Positions 10,377 through 21,509 of a DNA stretch of 64,000 nt are shown in pieces. Numbering within the stretch: position 1 is the stretch's first letter; each line of letters opens with the position of its first letter. The stretch is from Platycnemis pennipes (lineage: Eukaryota > Arthropoda > Insecta > Odonata > Platycnemididae): the NCBI GenBank assembly GCA_933228895.1, contig OW121854.1:5707131-5771130 (forward strand), read 5' to 3'. The notes under the pieces are model-generated. The model saw nothing but the letters and a program-made list of their open reading frames with translations, was not told where the DNA came from and made no database searches. The position numbers were made by a program, and so were the translations under genes.

Positions 10377-12353
10377 ATTTTCGGCAGCAGCACGCCCTGG
10401 AAGTCGAATAGGCATGCCAAACTCCCGAGGGCCCCATTCCGTGGGAACCGTTGGTAGGATCCGTGTCCATCGTGTACGAAAACAAGTGCTAATTGGACCT
10501 GCACTTTTTCCCGAGGATTTGGCTCTCGTCCGGAGTGCCGGAGAGGATAACACATGTCGTGAAAATGTCCTCTTGCGAAATGGTGAAATCGGCGCGTACT
10601 CGCAATGCTGCGTTTTGAAGCATTCGTCCGGTTTCGTGTTCGTAGCGAAGCTGTGAGTTGGCTGTGTTGCTGTCAATTAGATGGGGAATGGTAAGTACGC
10701 GAGGCTTCCGGTCTCCAACTTGTTTCTCAGCAGGGGTGAACAGCTTGTTCAAAGGTCATGAGTTCGAACTCCACCTCGGGTTACTGTATTCCCCGGAAAA
10801 AAAAATTACGGTGCCTTGCGGCTGTGTGGGTTAGGAGTATTTTTATGACCCGGTTCACAGTAATAGCGGGAAATTAGAATTATTTTTATTAATTTTTCTG
10901 CTTCCTCTCCATCTCCATAGAAGTTCCCTATGAGGACTGCGATGTATCGCCATTCCTTGTAAGGCATTTCGATTCTAGGATATGTCGGTTGTGATATAGC
11001 GATACGATAGATTTTTGGCGACTCTCAGGTTATAGCGGTGCGCGATTTCTTGTGGCAAAACTATAACAAATAATGAACTAATAGTTACCACGCTTTATAA
11101 TGCGATATTAGCAACTTACCTCATAATGTCGATGTGTCAACGCTTTAGCTATACTGATATAAATACTAACTTCATACGATAGCTTTTTATTAATCTCACC
11201 ACCCTGAAAAATTAGGGTTATAAAACCCTTTTTTTCCGGGACGGTGATAAATTGTTGTAATTTTTCATTTTTCAGTTATCACATCATTAGAGTTAACAGA
11301 ATTTATTCTTTATTAAAATGTATTCCTTTGCTTAAATTCCTATTCCTTATTAAAATATTTATTTCGGCGTAGGAGGCAGTAAAACGCTTCTAAATATCAG
11401 AGGTATGTGTTAAGATGCAATATATTATTAACAGATGAATTTTACATCTATTTTTTGCATTTACCAACAGAATGTAGCATGGTAAGAGTGACATGACCAA
11501 CTTATTCTTTTCCACCCTGAATTTACTCAATTTTCTCCACTTCTACTCTTGAATCTATTTTTTCCAGGCTACCTTGTAGTGAATAATTACATACACAGAG
11601 ATAAATTCCCGAATAATTAAGTTCATTACAATAAATATTCACGTTAAAGACTAGGTAACAAAAGTGGCCAATGATCATGCTTCAAAACAAGTAACAAACA
11701 ATTTTACTTTGCTGCATTACTATCGAGATTCTTAATATTTTTTACCTTAACCCTCTAATTTAAATATTTGAATTGAATTATGCTATGCGTTAAAGGAAAA
11801 ATATGAGTATGTTGAGGGTACGAAACATGCCACGCACAAATAATGGCAGGCAATCGTTCATGTACAATAGTACGTCTCTGCTTGGAGTTTTCCAGGCCTT
11901 AGATTCCTGTGTATGATATCACCCGAATTTCAGCTTCTCGGCTCGTCTGGACCCTCACAGCGGGTGCAAGGCCGCTCCTCGAGACGTCAACGCACGCTAC
12001 TATCTCTCAGCTTCAATGGTTAGTTGCGCTTCAATTTTGATTAACAGCTTTTGCCTTAATGCGTACATTACGCGGCTAATTATGCTGCTAACTGTTCACG
12101 AGAGATCACTTCGGCGAGAGATATTTATTTGAACTTTACATTTGTGGAACGAATTTACGCTAATTGTGACTCTTTTTTCGGTACATATATGGACCTAGCG
12201 CGTGATTTTTGGTGAAAAATGCAACAGGAGTTCGAACATGAATGACGACATAAGAATTTGATTCAGACTTTGTTTGGTATTGTGGCAGAAGAATTTAGCA
12301 CGGACTATTCACGATCATGTTTGAAAATAATAGCAGCTATAGTTGCTCGCTTC
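10377..12353. other. Mostly non-repetitive; weak coding-like patch 10380-10680
   Basis: 10380-10680 is less AT-rich and open in several frames on both strands, but I recognise no protein in it. At 10751-10775 a GAGTTCGAACTCC element resembles a pol III B box, without a convincing A box in range. The remainder to 12353 is AT-rich with nothing recognised. Confidence 0.4.
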
Positions 12354-12632
12354 TCTCCGCTACCCTCTCGTTCTTCCTCAAGGAAGGGAGGAGAATGACG
12401 AAGATATCCCTATCGCAGCTCGTTCCGTGGGCTTCACCGTTAGCTTATTTATAAGTTTTGATTTGTGAGCCAATGACTCTGGTTATAAAGTTAATTTTAT
12501 CTCTAAAATACATTCTTCGTTTAGATGTAACGATTTTGCGTACGAATTTTATCTCTTAAATACAATTTTCGTTTCGATCTAACTATTTTGGGTACGAAAG
12601 AGCGATTTGGGTTCGCAGTTAAATCCCCCATT
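12354..12632 (-). mobile_element. M family copy 6 (old partial copy, reversed)
   Basis: Read on the minus strand it starts near AATGGGGGATTTAACTGCG and follows the M consensus through the lysine-like AACGAAAA stretch to the GGGAGG/GACG block. It contains an internal ~50-bp imperfect duplication (12496-12545 against 12546-12600). It lies head to head with copy 2, about 155 bp away. Confidence 0.6.
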
Positions 12633-12786
12633 ACTCCGAGGGAAATCGCTCGTTGAGGCTTCGATCCTCCAATATTCCACTCAATGCCTAGTCCGTAAGG
12701 CGATTGAGGCATCTTCCTCACTCACGTATCGTTCACTAACGTAACGTTGCATTTAAGGAAACACTGGTGGTTTGGTTGTTCATCCC

Positions 12787-14018
12787 GAATGGGGGCGTTT
12801 ACTAGGAAACGAAGTCGCTAGATTTTTACACGAAATCTTGTAAACGAAATCGTTAGATGTAAACGAAAAATGAATTGTTGTGAAAAAATTAATATTCTAA
12901 CCAGAGAAATTCACTCATAAATCAAAATTAAAATAAGCGAAAGGTGACGCCGACCGAACGAGACGCGTTAAGGATTACGACGTCATTCACCTCCCGTCCT
13001 TGAATGTTTTGAGAGATAGGGCGAGGGGGAGTGGAGGTGGGGACAGAAGGTCTGTTCGCACACATCCTGTCGCCACCACTTCCATTGGAAGAGTCAGATG
13101 TGTGTACTCCATTGTGATTGGCTGAAAGAGCATTGCAGTCTCAGTTGTGATTGGACGGATTGGATGACGCAATAGTCCCTTGCACGCCCACTTTTCCGAA
13201 AAGGTTCATCATCATCATCATCATTGGTCAACAGTCCTAGGATTGGTTTGACGCAGCTTTCCTCTCGATTGTTGTATCGGCCAACCTTTTCATTGTGACG
13301 TAATTCTTCTCTTTTACATCCCTCACTACCTGTTCCATGTATCTCATACGAGGCCTGACTTTTCCAATATTCCCGTTCACTTTTTCCTCGACGATAGTCT
13401 TCATCAGGCCATCGTGTCTCAAGATATGGCCGATTAAGTTGTCCCTTCTTCTTTTTAGAGTTTTCAGCAGACTTCTCTTTTCTCCTACTCTTCTTAGGAC
13501 TTCCTCGTTACTTACTCGGTCGATTCAGAATTCTTCTGTAGCACCACATTTTGAATGCTTCCATCCTTTTCTTCTACGCTGCTCTCATCATCCATGCCTC
13601 ACAGCCGTAAAGAAACATGCTCCAGATGTATGTTATGATAAACTTTTTCCTTACTTCTATGCTTGTATATCGTACTGAAAGTAGATTCTTCTTTTTACAG
13701 AATTCCCTCTTTGCCTGGACTATTCTACTAACTATTTATTTCTTGCTTCGTCAATCGTTGGTTACTCTGCTTCCCAGGTAACAGAACTCTGTCATCTCTT
13801 CCAGTTTTTGTTTTCCTAATATAACGTTGGTTTCGGCTTCTTTTCTCTTGCTGCATACCGATATCTTAGACTTCTTCCGAAAGGTTTAAAAACAGTTATT
13901 CGCCAACTAAGAACTCGAGAAGTTATTGGCGGATCGAAGAACGGAAAAATACAGGTCATTTTATTTTACAAACTCTATCAATTTCGGTCATTAAAAATAC
14001 ATGGTAAACGACCACATT
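12787..14018 (+). mobile_element. M family copy 2, split by an RTE element
   Basis: The M sequence runs from GAATGGGGGCGTTTACTAGG to the CTTTTCCGAAAAGG motif at 13191-13204, is interrupted by an RTE copy, resumes at 13874 with CTTCCGAAAGGTTTAAAAAC and ends near ACCACATT at 14018. It is more diverged than copies 1, 3, 4 and 5. No coding capacity. Confidence 0.75.
13207..13873 (-). mobile_element. RTE-like retrotransposon nested in M copy 2
   Basis: Minus-strand copy with a (CATCAT)n tail at its 3' end (13207 onward), then GTCAAACCAATCCTAGGAC read in reverse and the WIDRVSNEEVLRRVGEKR and MLFYGCEA-like blocks. The target TTCCGAAAAGGTT at 13194-13206 is repeated as TTCCGAAAGGTT at 13875-13886, a 12-13 bp duplication. 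It is frameshifted and 5' truncated. Confidence 0.88.
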
Positions 14019-14339
14019 GAGTTAATTCATAGCTGACCGCCATTGACAGCGACCATTTTCACGCCTGTATCTGCCTTTTAAGTACATACAATCTTTCATG
14101 GACCAAAATGTCTCATGGGATGAGGATATCCCATCTCTCATGGACATAATTGGGTCCCTATAGGATCCTCATCTAATTGTTGCGATAAAAGTTTAAAATT
14201 AATACTGAGAGGGAAAAAAACTGCATGCTGTATATGTCTTTGCGTTGGACTAAAACGTCAGAGGTCAGCTATGCCGATATAAAGTTTTGAAACTAATGGT
14301 TTTCATCACATCTATAAGTCGTCGGCAACTCGATTTTTT

Positions 14340-14740
14340 CCCTATCGCGAGTCGATATCGTAAATCGTCTCTGAAGACGGTCCTGAGGATTGGGAGTGTT
14401 GAGGAAGGAGGAGGAGAGGAGGGGGAAGCAGTGTGAGGATGAGGAGAAACGATAGGATAAGGAAATTCAATTGGACGGAGAGGGAGGCTGGCCCGTAACT
14501 CAAGGGTAGAACCGGTGGTGAGAAAAATGGCGATCCCCCTCCGTGAACGTGTTGAGCACATATTTACAAGAGCAACACTCGGGTGACCGTTCGTTCCGAG
14601 CACTAGATACGTGAATGTGTGTGTGTGTGTGCGCATATAAATATGCCCGCGCGAGTGTGCCCTCATTTGTCTGCCTCGAGAGGCGAGGAGGAGGAAGAAG
14701 ACACTCATCTGTTGACACCTCTCTCGCCTGGACCTGCGCC
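14340..14740. other. GC-rich island with TG microsatellite
   Basis: GGAGGAGGAG-type purine tract at 14400-14440 and a (TG)n run at 14616-14631. Minus-strand frames (14265-14708, 14500-14718) are open but low-complexity. No gene call. Confidence 0.4.
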
Positions 14741-16935
14741 TAATTATTCCCTCCGTCTCCCGAATGAAGACATTCTAACCCATCATTAATTTCACCGAGG
14801 TGGCTCTCGCAAATCCGCATTCATCAGTATATCATTCGCTATCCTCTAAGAAACATGTGCTGAGAGGTTTTGGTGGTCCTTCTGTTGCTTCGTGGGCTTG
14901 TTGACATCAGTTTATCTCGGCGGTCAGTTAATCGTGTTGAAGGGATCGTGGATTGATTGCTCTTTGGTGCAGTGCCTTGCGGGGCGAAAGCGGATGGATC
15001 AAGCAGCAGAATTTTATCTGTGACTTGCGTACTTAGATCTTTTTTCAGTTTGTCATCCCAAAAGAAAAATACTTATCAAAGCAAAGAATTTTCTAACACT
15101 ATCCACACAAGAGCAAAAAATTGATAAAGTTTTGCCGCTTTCAGTTATGTAACCCAATCAAGTGGCTTAGAATACAAAATGCATTTCAACGTAGTAGAAA
15201 TGACATTTATCTCGCAGTATTACTTATAAAGATTGTATTTTATTGAATTTAGTTATACGGTTCTAGATATCTATGTATACTTTATGATGTATTGGTATAA
15301 TTTCATAATCATGAAGGCACATTTCCCCTCATAAAACTTCTGCAAGAAAAGGCTGATGTGATTAATTTTTCTTTTCACTAGTAGCACATAATTTTTTACT
15401 ACTTACTGAAAGCTGTGACTTTGGGCCCTATTTAAAATCTCAACTTCAGTCTGGCCTCTACTGCTCACGACCTAAAATCTCTTCAATGGTTCAAATCGGT
15501 GTACAGATTCTACCTTCGAAGGTGGTATTACGTAGCTGAGGTTCTGAATATGACCCTTTGATTCAAAGTTAAAATTTCAGCCATTGTACGCTATCCTATG
15601 TTTTTGAGCAACAATACAAGGACAAGCAAATCCTTATGCCTCTTCTTAGTGTGTTTCCATGGACTTGGAGAACCATCGCAGCAATAGTTGACTAGAAAAT
15701 TTTCTGCATGTTTTGTATCCGTTACATACATTTTACGCCTCAAGGTCAGCCTGACATATTTCTTCGCTTCGCCTAATTTGAAGCACAACATATATTTCCA
15801 ATGCTCAATGCCAGTAGGGAGTGAACAACTATGGAGCTGAAATCCACCTTGGAACCTGATCTACCGAACTTGATGTCTCACATTCCCCAATCTACAGCTT
15901 GTCGGTAGTCGGTTGATCAACTTCCATCTCCCACTCCTGACATCCAAGGTTGCCAAAATCCAACAATCTTAGAGTGTACAATTTGCTTTTGTATTTCTTG
16001 CGACGCGAATCTCTTCATTAATCAATGATCTTGAACCAAGTAAAAGCTCGTTAAAATAATAACTGATACCTAAAACATTAGAATATAGCATTTCAGTGTT
16101 TAATGTGTCGACTATTCCTTGCTGTGATAATTTGTGAATCTTGATATTTTTCTCCGAGCTAACATTGTCCTTGAAGGAATTCGTCGTATTTTCTCCGAGA
16201 ACTTTCCCCGAGTTCTCCCTCTGCTTCCTTCCCCTCCGCATTCTGCTCCTTAGCAATTCCACCTTTGGTTTCCTTTCCTATCCTCCCATCACCTCAACAG
16301 TTCTCTCCTGTTCGTCAGTTTTCTTTCGAACCCACGTCACCTCCAGACGATCTGTGTAATCATATCGTTGGGAAGAATTGCCGAAGTTAGGCACCACCCC
16401 ATGACGACTCCGATATTTTAAATATTGGCTTTTTAAGGCCGTTTTACACGGTCATTGACACTGCGCAGGCTGTTGCGAGAACACTTGCGCAAGAAATATT
16501 GCGCCGTGTAAAGCGACGACTTGCGGGGACAGGCAGTGCCACGTGTTCTAATCTGATACATGCGTTCACGCAAATTTGAAGTTTATTTCTCTCACTAGAT
16601 AGTGCAGATGTAGCGGCAACGAACTGCCTGGGGAATTCTACCATATAAATAGGTTGTTGACGATTGAGCCTTAAGGAATGGAGACGCTCTGCTGAAGTCT
16701 ACAAAAAAGTGCCCGAGATCGCATTTTCTCAGTCGCACATTTCAACACCTATTTGAGGTCGACTTACCAGCCCCGGGCCACTTCTCTGTGGCAATCGGAT
16801 GGCTAGCAGGGTTGAGGCTGAGTTCGCTCATTTGATCGTGCGCTCATGAGCACGCTCAATTATTACGAGTTTTGCACATGAGCGCGCTCACTTTTATGAG
16901 ATTTAGTTGAGTGCTTGAGCGCACTCAAAATTTTG
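14741..16935. other. Mainly unique DNA, no gene recognised
   Basis: No transposon family was recognised. A minus-strand frame at 15591-15791 is lysine-rich and unremarkable. At about 16815-16935 several GAGCGCGCTC-like palindromic motifs cluster just outside the 3' end of the next L2 copy. Confidence 0.45.
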
Positions 16936-17640
16936 TTGAGTATCTACATCTACACGATGCCCTGCAACCCACCGCGAGGGTGTGTAGCAGGGGGTAAAAT
17001 AACCAAGCATGAGCAATCGACATGCAAACAAGCAGCTATAGGGTCTCATGCAACTAGATTGTTAGTATCTATAGTGTTTAAGGGATTAATACATGCACCA
17101 TGCACTGCAGACTGCTCTAAAATATTTACCCTACCTATCCCATTGCTATGCTGCCTATTCTGTTCTCTTGTAGCACTGGGGAAAAATGCCATACCAGTAC
17201 GACAACCAATCTCTCTAATCTTATTTGTCTGCTCGAATCTAAAATAATACGCTGGTGTTTTCAATATGTACCTAGCATCTTCAGAAAAGTTATCCGATTT
17301 AAATTTGTGTGATAGATTTAATATGTACTCTAACCCACTCCCGGATAATGATTCCCACCCTAATTCTTGTATTAATTCTGATACACTACTTAACCTATCG
17401 TAACACCTTTTAACGAACCTAGCTGCTCTACGCTGCACACTGTCTTGTTTTCTGGCCAAACCTAATTCATTCGGATCCCATACACTGGCTGAATACCCAA
17501 GTAGGGGCCTAACTAGTGAACATCTACATCTATACGATACCCTGCAAGCCACCGCGAGGGTGTGTGGCAGGGGGTGAAGATCACCAGGCATGCACTGTGA
17601 AAAGTAACATCGCTCTTTTACTTCTTATCACATTTCCCAA
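16936..17640 (-). mobile_element. L2-like family B copy, with a nested mini-tail
   Basis: Minus-strand copy. From its 3' end: GTAGAT repeats, the CCCTGCAACCCACC...GGTGTGTAGCAGGG stem-loop, then ORF2 codons for CRTGMAFFPSATREQNRQ, the DNFSEDARYILK block, QRRAARFVKRCYDRLSSVSE and WDPNELGLARK, then RPLLGYSASV. A second tail is inserted at 17521-17596. Family B differs from A by NELG..DSVQRRAARFVKRCYD instead of EIG..ERVQRRSARFVKGRYD. Confidence 0.85.
17521..17596 (-). mobile_element. 76-bp solo L2 3' tail inserted in the family B copy
   Basis: Only the GTAGAT repeat, the stem-loop and about 20 further bases are present. The host family B sequence ACTAGTGAAAAGTAAC is interrupted exactly here, and GTGAA occurs on both sides (17516-17520 and 17597-17601), a short target duplication. 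This looks like an extremely 5'-truncated retrotransposition event. Confidence 0.75.
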
Positions 17641-17654
17641 TTACATACGGGTCA

Positions 17655-18414
17655 ACCATACACAACATATCTGAGGAACTCCAACAAAAACACATACAAC
17701 TTTCTCAGGCTTTGAGATACGTCACTATTGTTCTAGATATACTGTCACAGTGGAGGGAAAATGCTGGTGTCTCATTTACAGCTTTTTATGATCAGGTGAA
17801 GTCATTTATTGCAAAATTTGGAATTGAAGAAGAGGTCCCGTGACTTTGCCGCCTTCAAACTGCACGAAGAAATGACCCGTGCACAACAGAAGAGGAATAT
17901 TATCGGCGGGCTGTTCATGTACCGTATCTGGACGATTTTTACAATTCTCTGAAGGAGCGATTTGAATCCCACAGAGAAACAATTACCTCCTTACAAAACG
18001 TCCTACCACAATATTGTATTGTAAATGATTTTTACTCATTAGAAGCAGCTGTTAATATTTATGAAGAAGATTTGTCTCATAAAGAGATTGTGCAGGTTGA
18101 GTTCATGCTATGGAATGAAAAGTGGAGCCCGGAAGAACTAGTTGATCTTCCGAAAACTGCTATTAGTTCTCTGGTAAATGTGATAAGACTTTCTTTCCTA
18201 ACATCTTTACACTTTTGAAACTATTAACAGGTTTTCCTGTCTCTGTTGCAACTGTAGAGAGAACTTTCCTCAGCCTGAGAAGACTGAAGACCGATTTAAG
18301 GAACAGCACATCTGAAAGTAGGCTTAACGGACTGGCTCTCCTCTCCATCCACAGGGACATTCAAGTTAGTGATGAGGAACTCTTGACAAGTTTGCAAGTG
18401 TGCCAAGAAACCTA
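17655..18414 (+). pseudogene. hAT-type transposase, C-terminal part
   Basis: The translation runs from NISEELQQKHIQLSQALRY through DDFYNSLKERFESH and ends with the hAT dimerisation region FPVSVATVERTFLSLRRLK (about 18232-18288) and LNGLALLSIHRDI, then a natural stop at 18414. The style fits the P52rIPK/THAP12-like and ZMYM-like branch of hAT proteins. A TGA at about 17841 replaces an expected arginine codon (consistent with CGA decay) and a frameshift lies near 18180. The N-terminal zinc finger, the first catalytic residues and recognisable terminal repeats are missing, so it is a relic. Confidence 0.82.
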
Positions 18415-18419
18415 GACTT

Positions 18420-19120
18420 TGTTTTGCAACAACTGTTAAATTTATCTAAGGAAGCTAACAGGGCTGCCGGATTATCGCCATCCAAAAGAACAAGCGTTTA
18501 AGAAATACCTAAAAATATATGTTTCATAATGGTGTAAACATTGCTTTAAACATATTGTTTCAAAATGGTTTATTGCTACTACAAAATTACAAATCTTCAT
18601 TTCTTTTTAGGAAGACTCTTATGGCCGATTCAGCATTCCTTGATGAATTGATTCTCACTTTTAGCCGTTATCCATCGAACACTAGAGCTTCATTTCTGTT
18701 GTAGAAACCGCTGTTCACTGAAGAAACCGTTACTCCAGGAATGTGTGGAAAAGTCACCTGTGGCAGATTTTATGTTGATAAGAAGTTGCATTTTTTATAT
18801 TGGTTCACAAGGCAAGGCAATGTTATTTCAGAACACAAGAGTTTAAATTTTTCGGTTTCTGTAAACTTTAAATAAAAGCATTCATTTTTGAGCGATATAA
18901 AATATGTAGGACAGTAAAATATCATTTTGTTGTCACCGGCAGTTTCTCTGAACTAAAATAATCATGATGAGCTTCAGTGCAAGAAAATATTCAACCATCC
19001 AAGAAGATAAGTAGCCAAAGGTTACTAAAGCAGGCAGTTATTATCTCCCTAGTATTTTACTATTTAATGTGTATAATAAGACTCCAATACCCAGAGGATG
19101 ACTGGCGATAATTACTTGTC
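18420..19120. other. AT-rich tail downstream of the hAT relic
   Basis: Holds AATAAA at about 18872. No terminal inverted repeat of a hAT element was recognised. No gene seen. Confidence 0.4.
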
Positions 19121-19123
19121 GGG

Positions 19124-19324
19124 TTACGTGTTGACTTCTACAGGGTTAGCCAAAGACATCTGCTGTAATGGCGGCAGTTGGTTGTGAGGTCGACAGGCGC
19201 CGGGTTCACTCAGATTCGGAGGAGATAGCGAAGAGAGAGCAGGAGAGCATTTAAGATTGTGGAGACATTTCTTCGATGCAACAGGCGATGAAGACACAAA
19301 GGGATCGTTCGAGGAGAAAACCAT
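19124..19324 (-). CDS. Candidate host exon, serine/proline-rich, unrecognised
   Basis: The 66-residue frame from ATG at 19324 to TAA reads a Ser/Pro-rich peptide (SSNDPFVSSSPVASKK and SALSSLSPPNLSEP-like) with codon use that looks coding. It is followed by a natural stop. An alternative on the plus strand is equally possible: an ATGGCGGCAGTTGG start near 19168, preceded by the acceptor-like CTTCTACAG and followed at 19376 by a donor-like TTAG/GTGAGT, which would make this a 5' exon with a short upstream frame. I cannot choose between them and do not recognise the product. Confidence 0.3.
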   Translation of the reverse strand: MVFSSNDPFVSSSPVASKKCLHNLKCSPALSSLSPPNLSEPGACRPHNQLPPLQQMSLANPVEVNT

Positions 19325-19639
19325 TTGAGGAGGAGGGAGAAATCAGGGAGCACTTCTGTTGATTCCATTTTCTTAGGTGAGTTGAACTTGTGTTTACTTT
19401 GACTGGTGATCTGGACCAGCGTAAAAATTGGAGATTAGAAATGCTTCATACTCACAAGCACAAATGATGGTTGTCCTCTTATATGCAATATTTATAACAT
19501 GTTTATTGTTTAAAGAATGTGACTTTCATCTAGACACGCAGATAGATACCTTTTTCTCCAGTTTCATGTCGTTGCTAGGAACTGATGATGGTCCATCACA
19601 TCAAGCAAGGCAGGACCTTTCACTTTCATAGTAGGCTTC

Positions 19640-20459
19640 GAGGAAGAAAGCGTGGTCTCTCAGCTTCCAAGTGTAGAAAGAAAGTAGTGAGTGACTCAAG
19701 AAGAAATACAAATGGGAGTCACTAAATCCTGATACGCTTGTGGATTTAAAATGTGCCGACTGATGTTCCGCTAGGAGGCACAGGATGTTTTTAGCGATCT
19801 TAATTTATAGTGCTGTGTGGACTGATAAGAAATCGCTGTTCCTTTTCCTAATGATAAGCATCATTAATGTCCTAAAAAAAGAAACATGCAATGCGTCAGT
19901 ATGAAAATTAACGTCATCAAATTAAAATATTTATCCTTTTCCCAAATCGTAATACCACATCACCACTATTTTTCATTCTTTCTGACAATGAAATAAAACT
20001 TTTTATTCCCTTAGGGTGGCATACATGATATACAGTGGATTAGATCCTTTCTATACCATATGAAAATAATAGAAGGGATTTCTACCATTTCGAATCAAAT
20101 CCCTTATCATTGGCTACTCCTGATTCAACCAACCATTATTTACTGAAAAGTCTGTTCAAAGGTTGAAAACACCCTACCCCAGTGAAAATTAAACCTTTAA
20201 GTTTCCAGTATTTTTTGACAGGTCTTTGGAAAGTACAGATGAAATAACTTTCGAAGTCAATCCATAAAATTTCGCAATACCATTTGATTAATGAGATAAT
20301 AATTCGTAGAAAATATGGCTCCCACCGATAGTCACCAGATTTCATCAATTGCATGAATAAATGTTCTCACTGGCATTAAGCTTATAGTTAATTAAAGGTG
20401 AAGAGAAGTCATTCTTTCCTAATGAGCAAAAAATTGCAAAAATTTCAATGTATACTCAC
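19640..20459. other. Unique DNA between candidate exons
   Basis: No repeat recognised. A minus-strand frame at 20136-20354 is open but has no clear splice signals. May be intronic if the neighbouring exons belong to one gene. Confidence 0.4.
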
Positions 20460-20599
20460 CTTCATGTAATATGCGGCTTGTACTCTTTGTCTGAAGCGTT
20501 GCAAACACCCCATTTTCACTTTGTTGAGCAGTAGGGGCGCAAATGTACTGGTTATCCACTTTCATAGGATGATGAACTTGCGTTCTTTTTTTTGGTGAT
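20460..20599 (-). CDS. Probable internal exon of a host gene
   Basis: On the minus strand a 140-bp segment lies between a good acceptor (CCCGTCTATTACAG) and a consensus donor (GAAG/GTGAGT). It is open in one phase and encodes about 46 residues beginning SPKKRTQVHHPMKVDNQ and ending STSRILHE. The upstream candidate exon at 20726-20795 ends in the phase needed to join it (two codon bases, then one). If the upstream exon is untranslated, the ATG in HHPMKVD would be the start. I do not recognise the protein. This is the best evidence for a spliced cellular gene in the window. Confidence 0.5.
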
Positions 20600-20725
20600 C
20601 TGTAATAGACGGGAGAACAAAATATTCCAGGTTCGTAAGCAATGATTATAATATATATTTCAAATTCATAAAGGATATTACTCTTTTTGATCAAGTATTC
20701 GATTGTCTTCAAGATGAACAATTAC

Positions 20726-20795
20726 CTTTTCCTCCAGTTTCGTTTCCTCGCCAATCCACCGCGTCGACCGCAGAAATATAAGTCATATTGTGAGT
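20726..20795 (-). CDS. Possible upstream (first) exon ending in a GTAATT donor
   Basis: The minus strand ends GGAGGAAAAG/GTAATT. The phase compatible with the next exon reads a very basic stretch, GGLARKRNWRK, which would join to RSPKKR. That frame is closed by an in-frame TGA upstream and has no methionine, and no good acceptor is seen. So it is either untranslated leader or part of a larger first exon. The 5' limit is a guess. Confidence 0.3.
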
Positions 20796-20847
20796 GAGGT
20801 ATTCATCAGAATACCTTTTTTCTCTCTCCCCCACGGACCCTCAGGTG

Positions 20848-20945
20848 TTGTTCGGGCCCGTGGGGTGGGCCCTAAGATGGTGGGCGGGCCCATGGCAGGA
20901 GGGGGTGGGCCCTAAGATGGTGTTCGGGCCCGTGCCAGGGGGGGG
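20848..20945. repeat. GC-rich 40-bp direct repeat, possible promoter region
   Basis: GGGTGGGCCCTAAGATGGTG occurs at 20863-20882 and again at 20903-20922, a 40-bp period, and TTCGGGCCCGTG occurs at both edges. The block is far richer in GC than its surroundings and lies just upstream of the candidate first exon on the minus strand. A promoter role is inference. Confidence 0.5.
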
Positions 20946-20956
20946 CACGGATCTGC

Positions 20957-21492
20957 CTAAGCGTCCCCTTGGCTGTGTGCCCCCCTGAGGACGGCGGCCC
21001 TGGCCTCGCGGATTACATCCGCCACAAACAGTGCGGCGAAGAGGTCCAGGGCCACCCCCTCGACACCCTCCAAGCCGTTGTCTCCCAATAAACTTTCCCC
21101 TATCTCTTCACCGCCCTCCCCTCCCAACCCCCCATCCCCGACCAACCCCCCATCCCCGACCAACCCCCCATCCCCGGCAAACCCCCCATCCCCGACAACC
21201 CCAACCCCCTCTTCCCTTTCAATTACTACACCCCCAATTTCGCTAACCTCCACTGCCTGATCAAAATTCTCCAAAACAACCTGTTCTACTTGTAAATTTT
21301 GATCCCCGTCCGAAAGAGTGACCAGCTCCCCAACCCCCAAATCCCACTCATCAACTTCCTCTTCCTCATCTTCAATCATCCCTACCACCCCGTACGATAC
21401 AACCCTCCCAATCCCATCCCTCCCAAACCCATCCCTCCCCTCCTCCAGCTTCATCTCCTCCTTCATCGTCACCTCCTTGCTCCGAATGCAAG
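20957..21492 (-). CDS. Candidate exon: acidic protein with VGDGGL repeats
   Basis: The minus-strand frame is open for over 170 codons to a TAG at 20957. It is preceded by an excellent acceptor: a run of CT dinucleotides then TTCCTCAG at 21493-21500. The product starts CIRSKEVTMKEEMKLEEG, is strongly acidic in the middle (MIEDEEEEVDEWDL), carries about four copies of a six-residue VGDGGL-type repeat encoded by an 18-bp minisatellite (21126-21190) and ends with the less simple VADVIREARAAVLRGAH. The repeat unit is a multiple of three, which fits selection on the frame. The family is not recognised; the plus-strand proline-rich frames are shadows. Confidence 0.4.
21126..21190. repeat. 18-bp minisatellite, ~4 units
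   Basis: Unit close to CAACCCCCCATCCCCGAC, repeated about four times with single-base differences. It lies in frame in the acidic candidate exon. Confidence 0.8.
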
Positions 21493-21509
21493 CTGAGGAA
21501 GAGAGAGAG

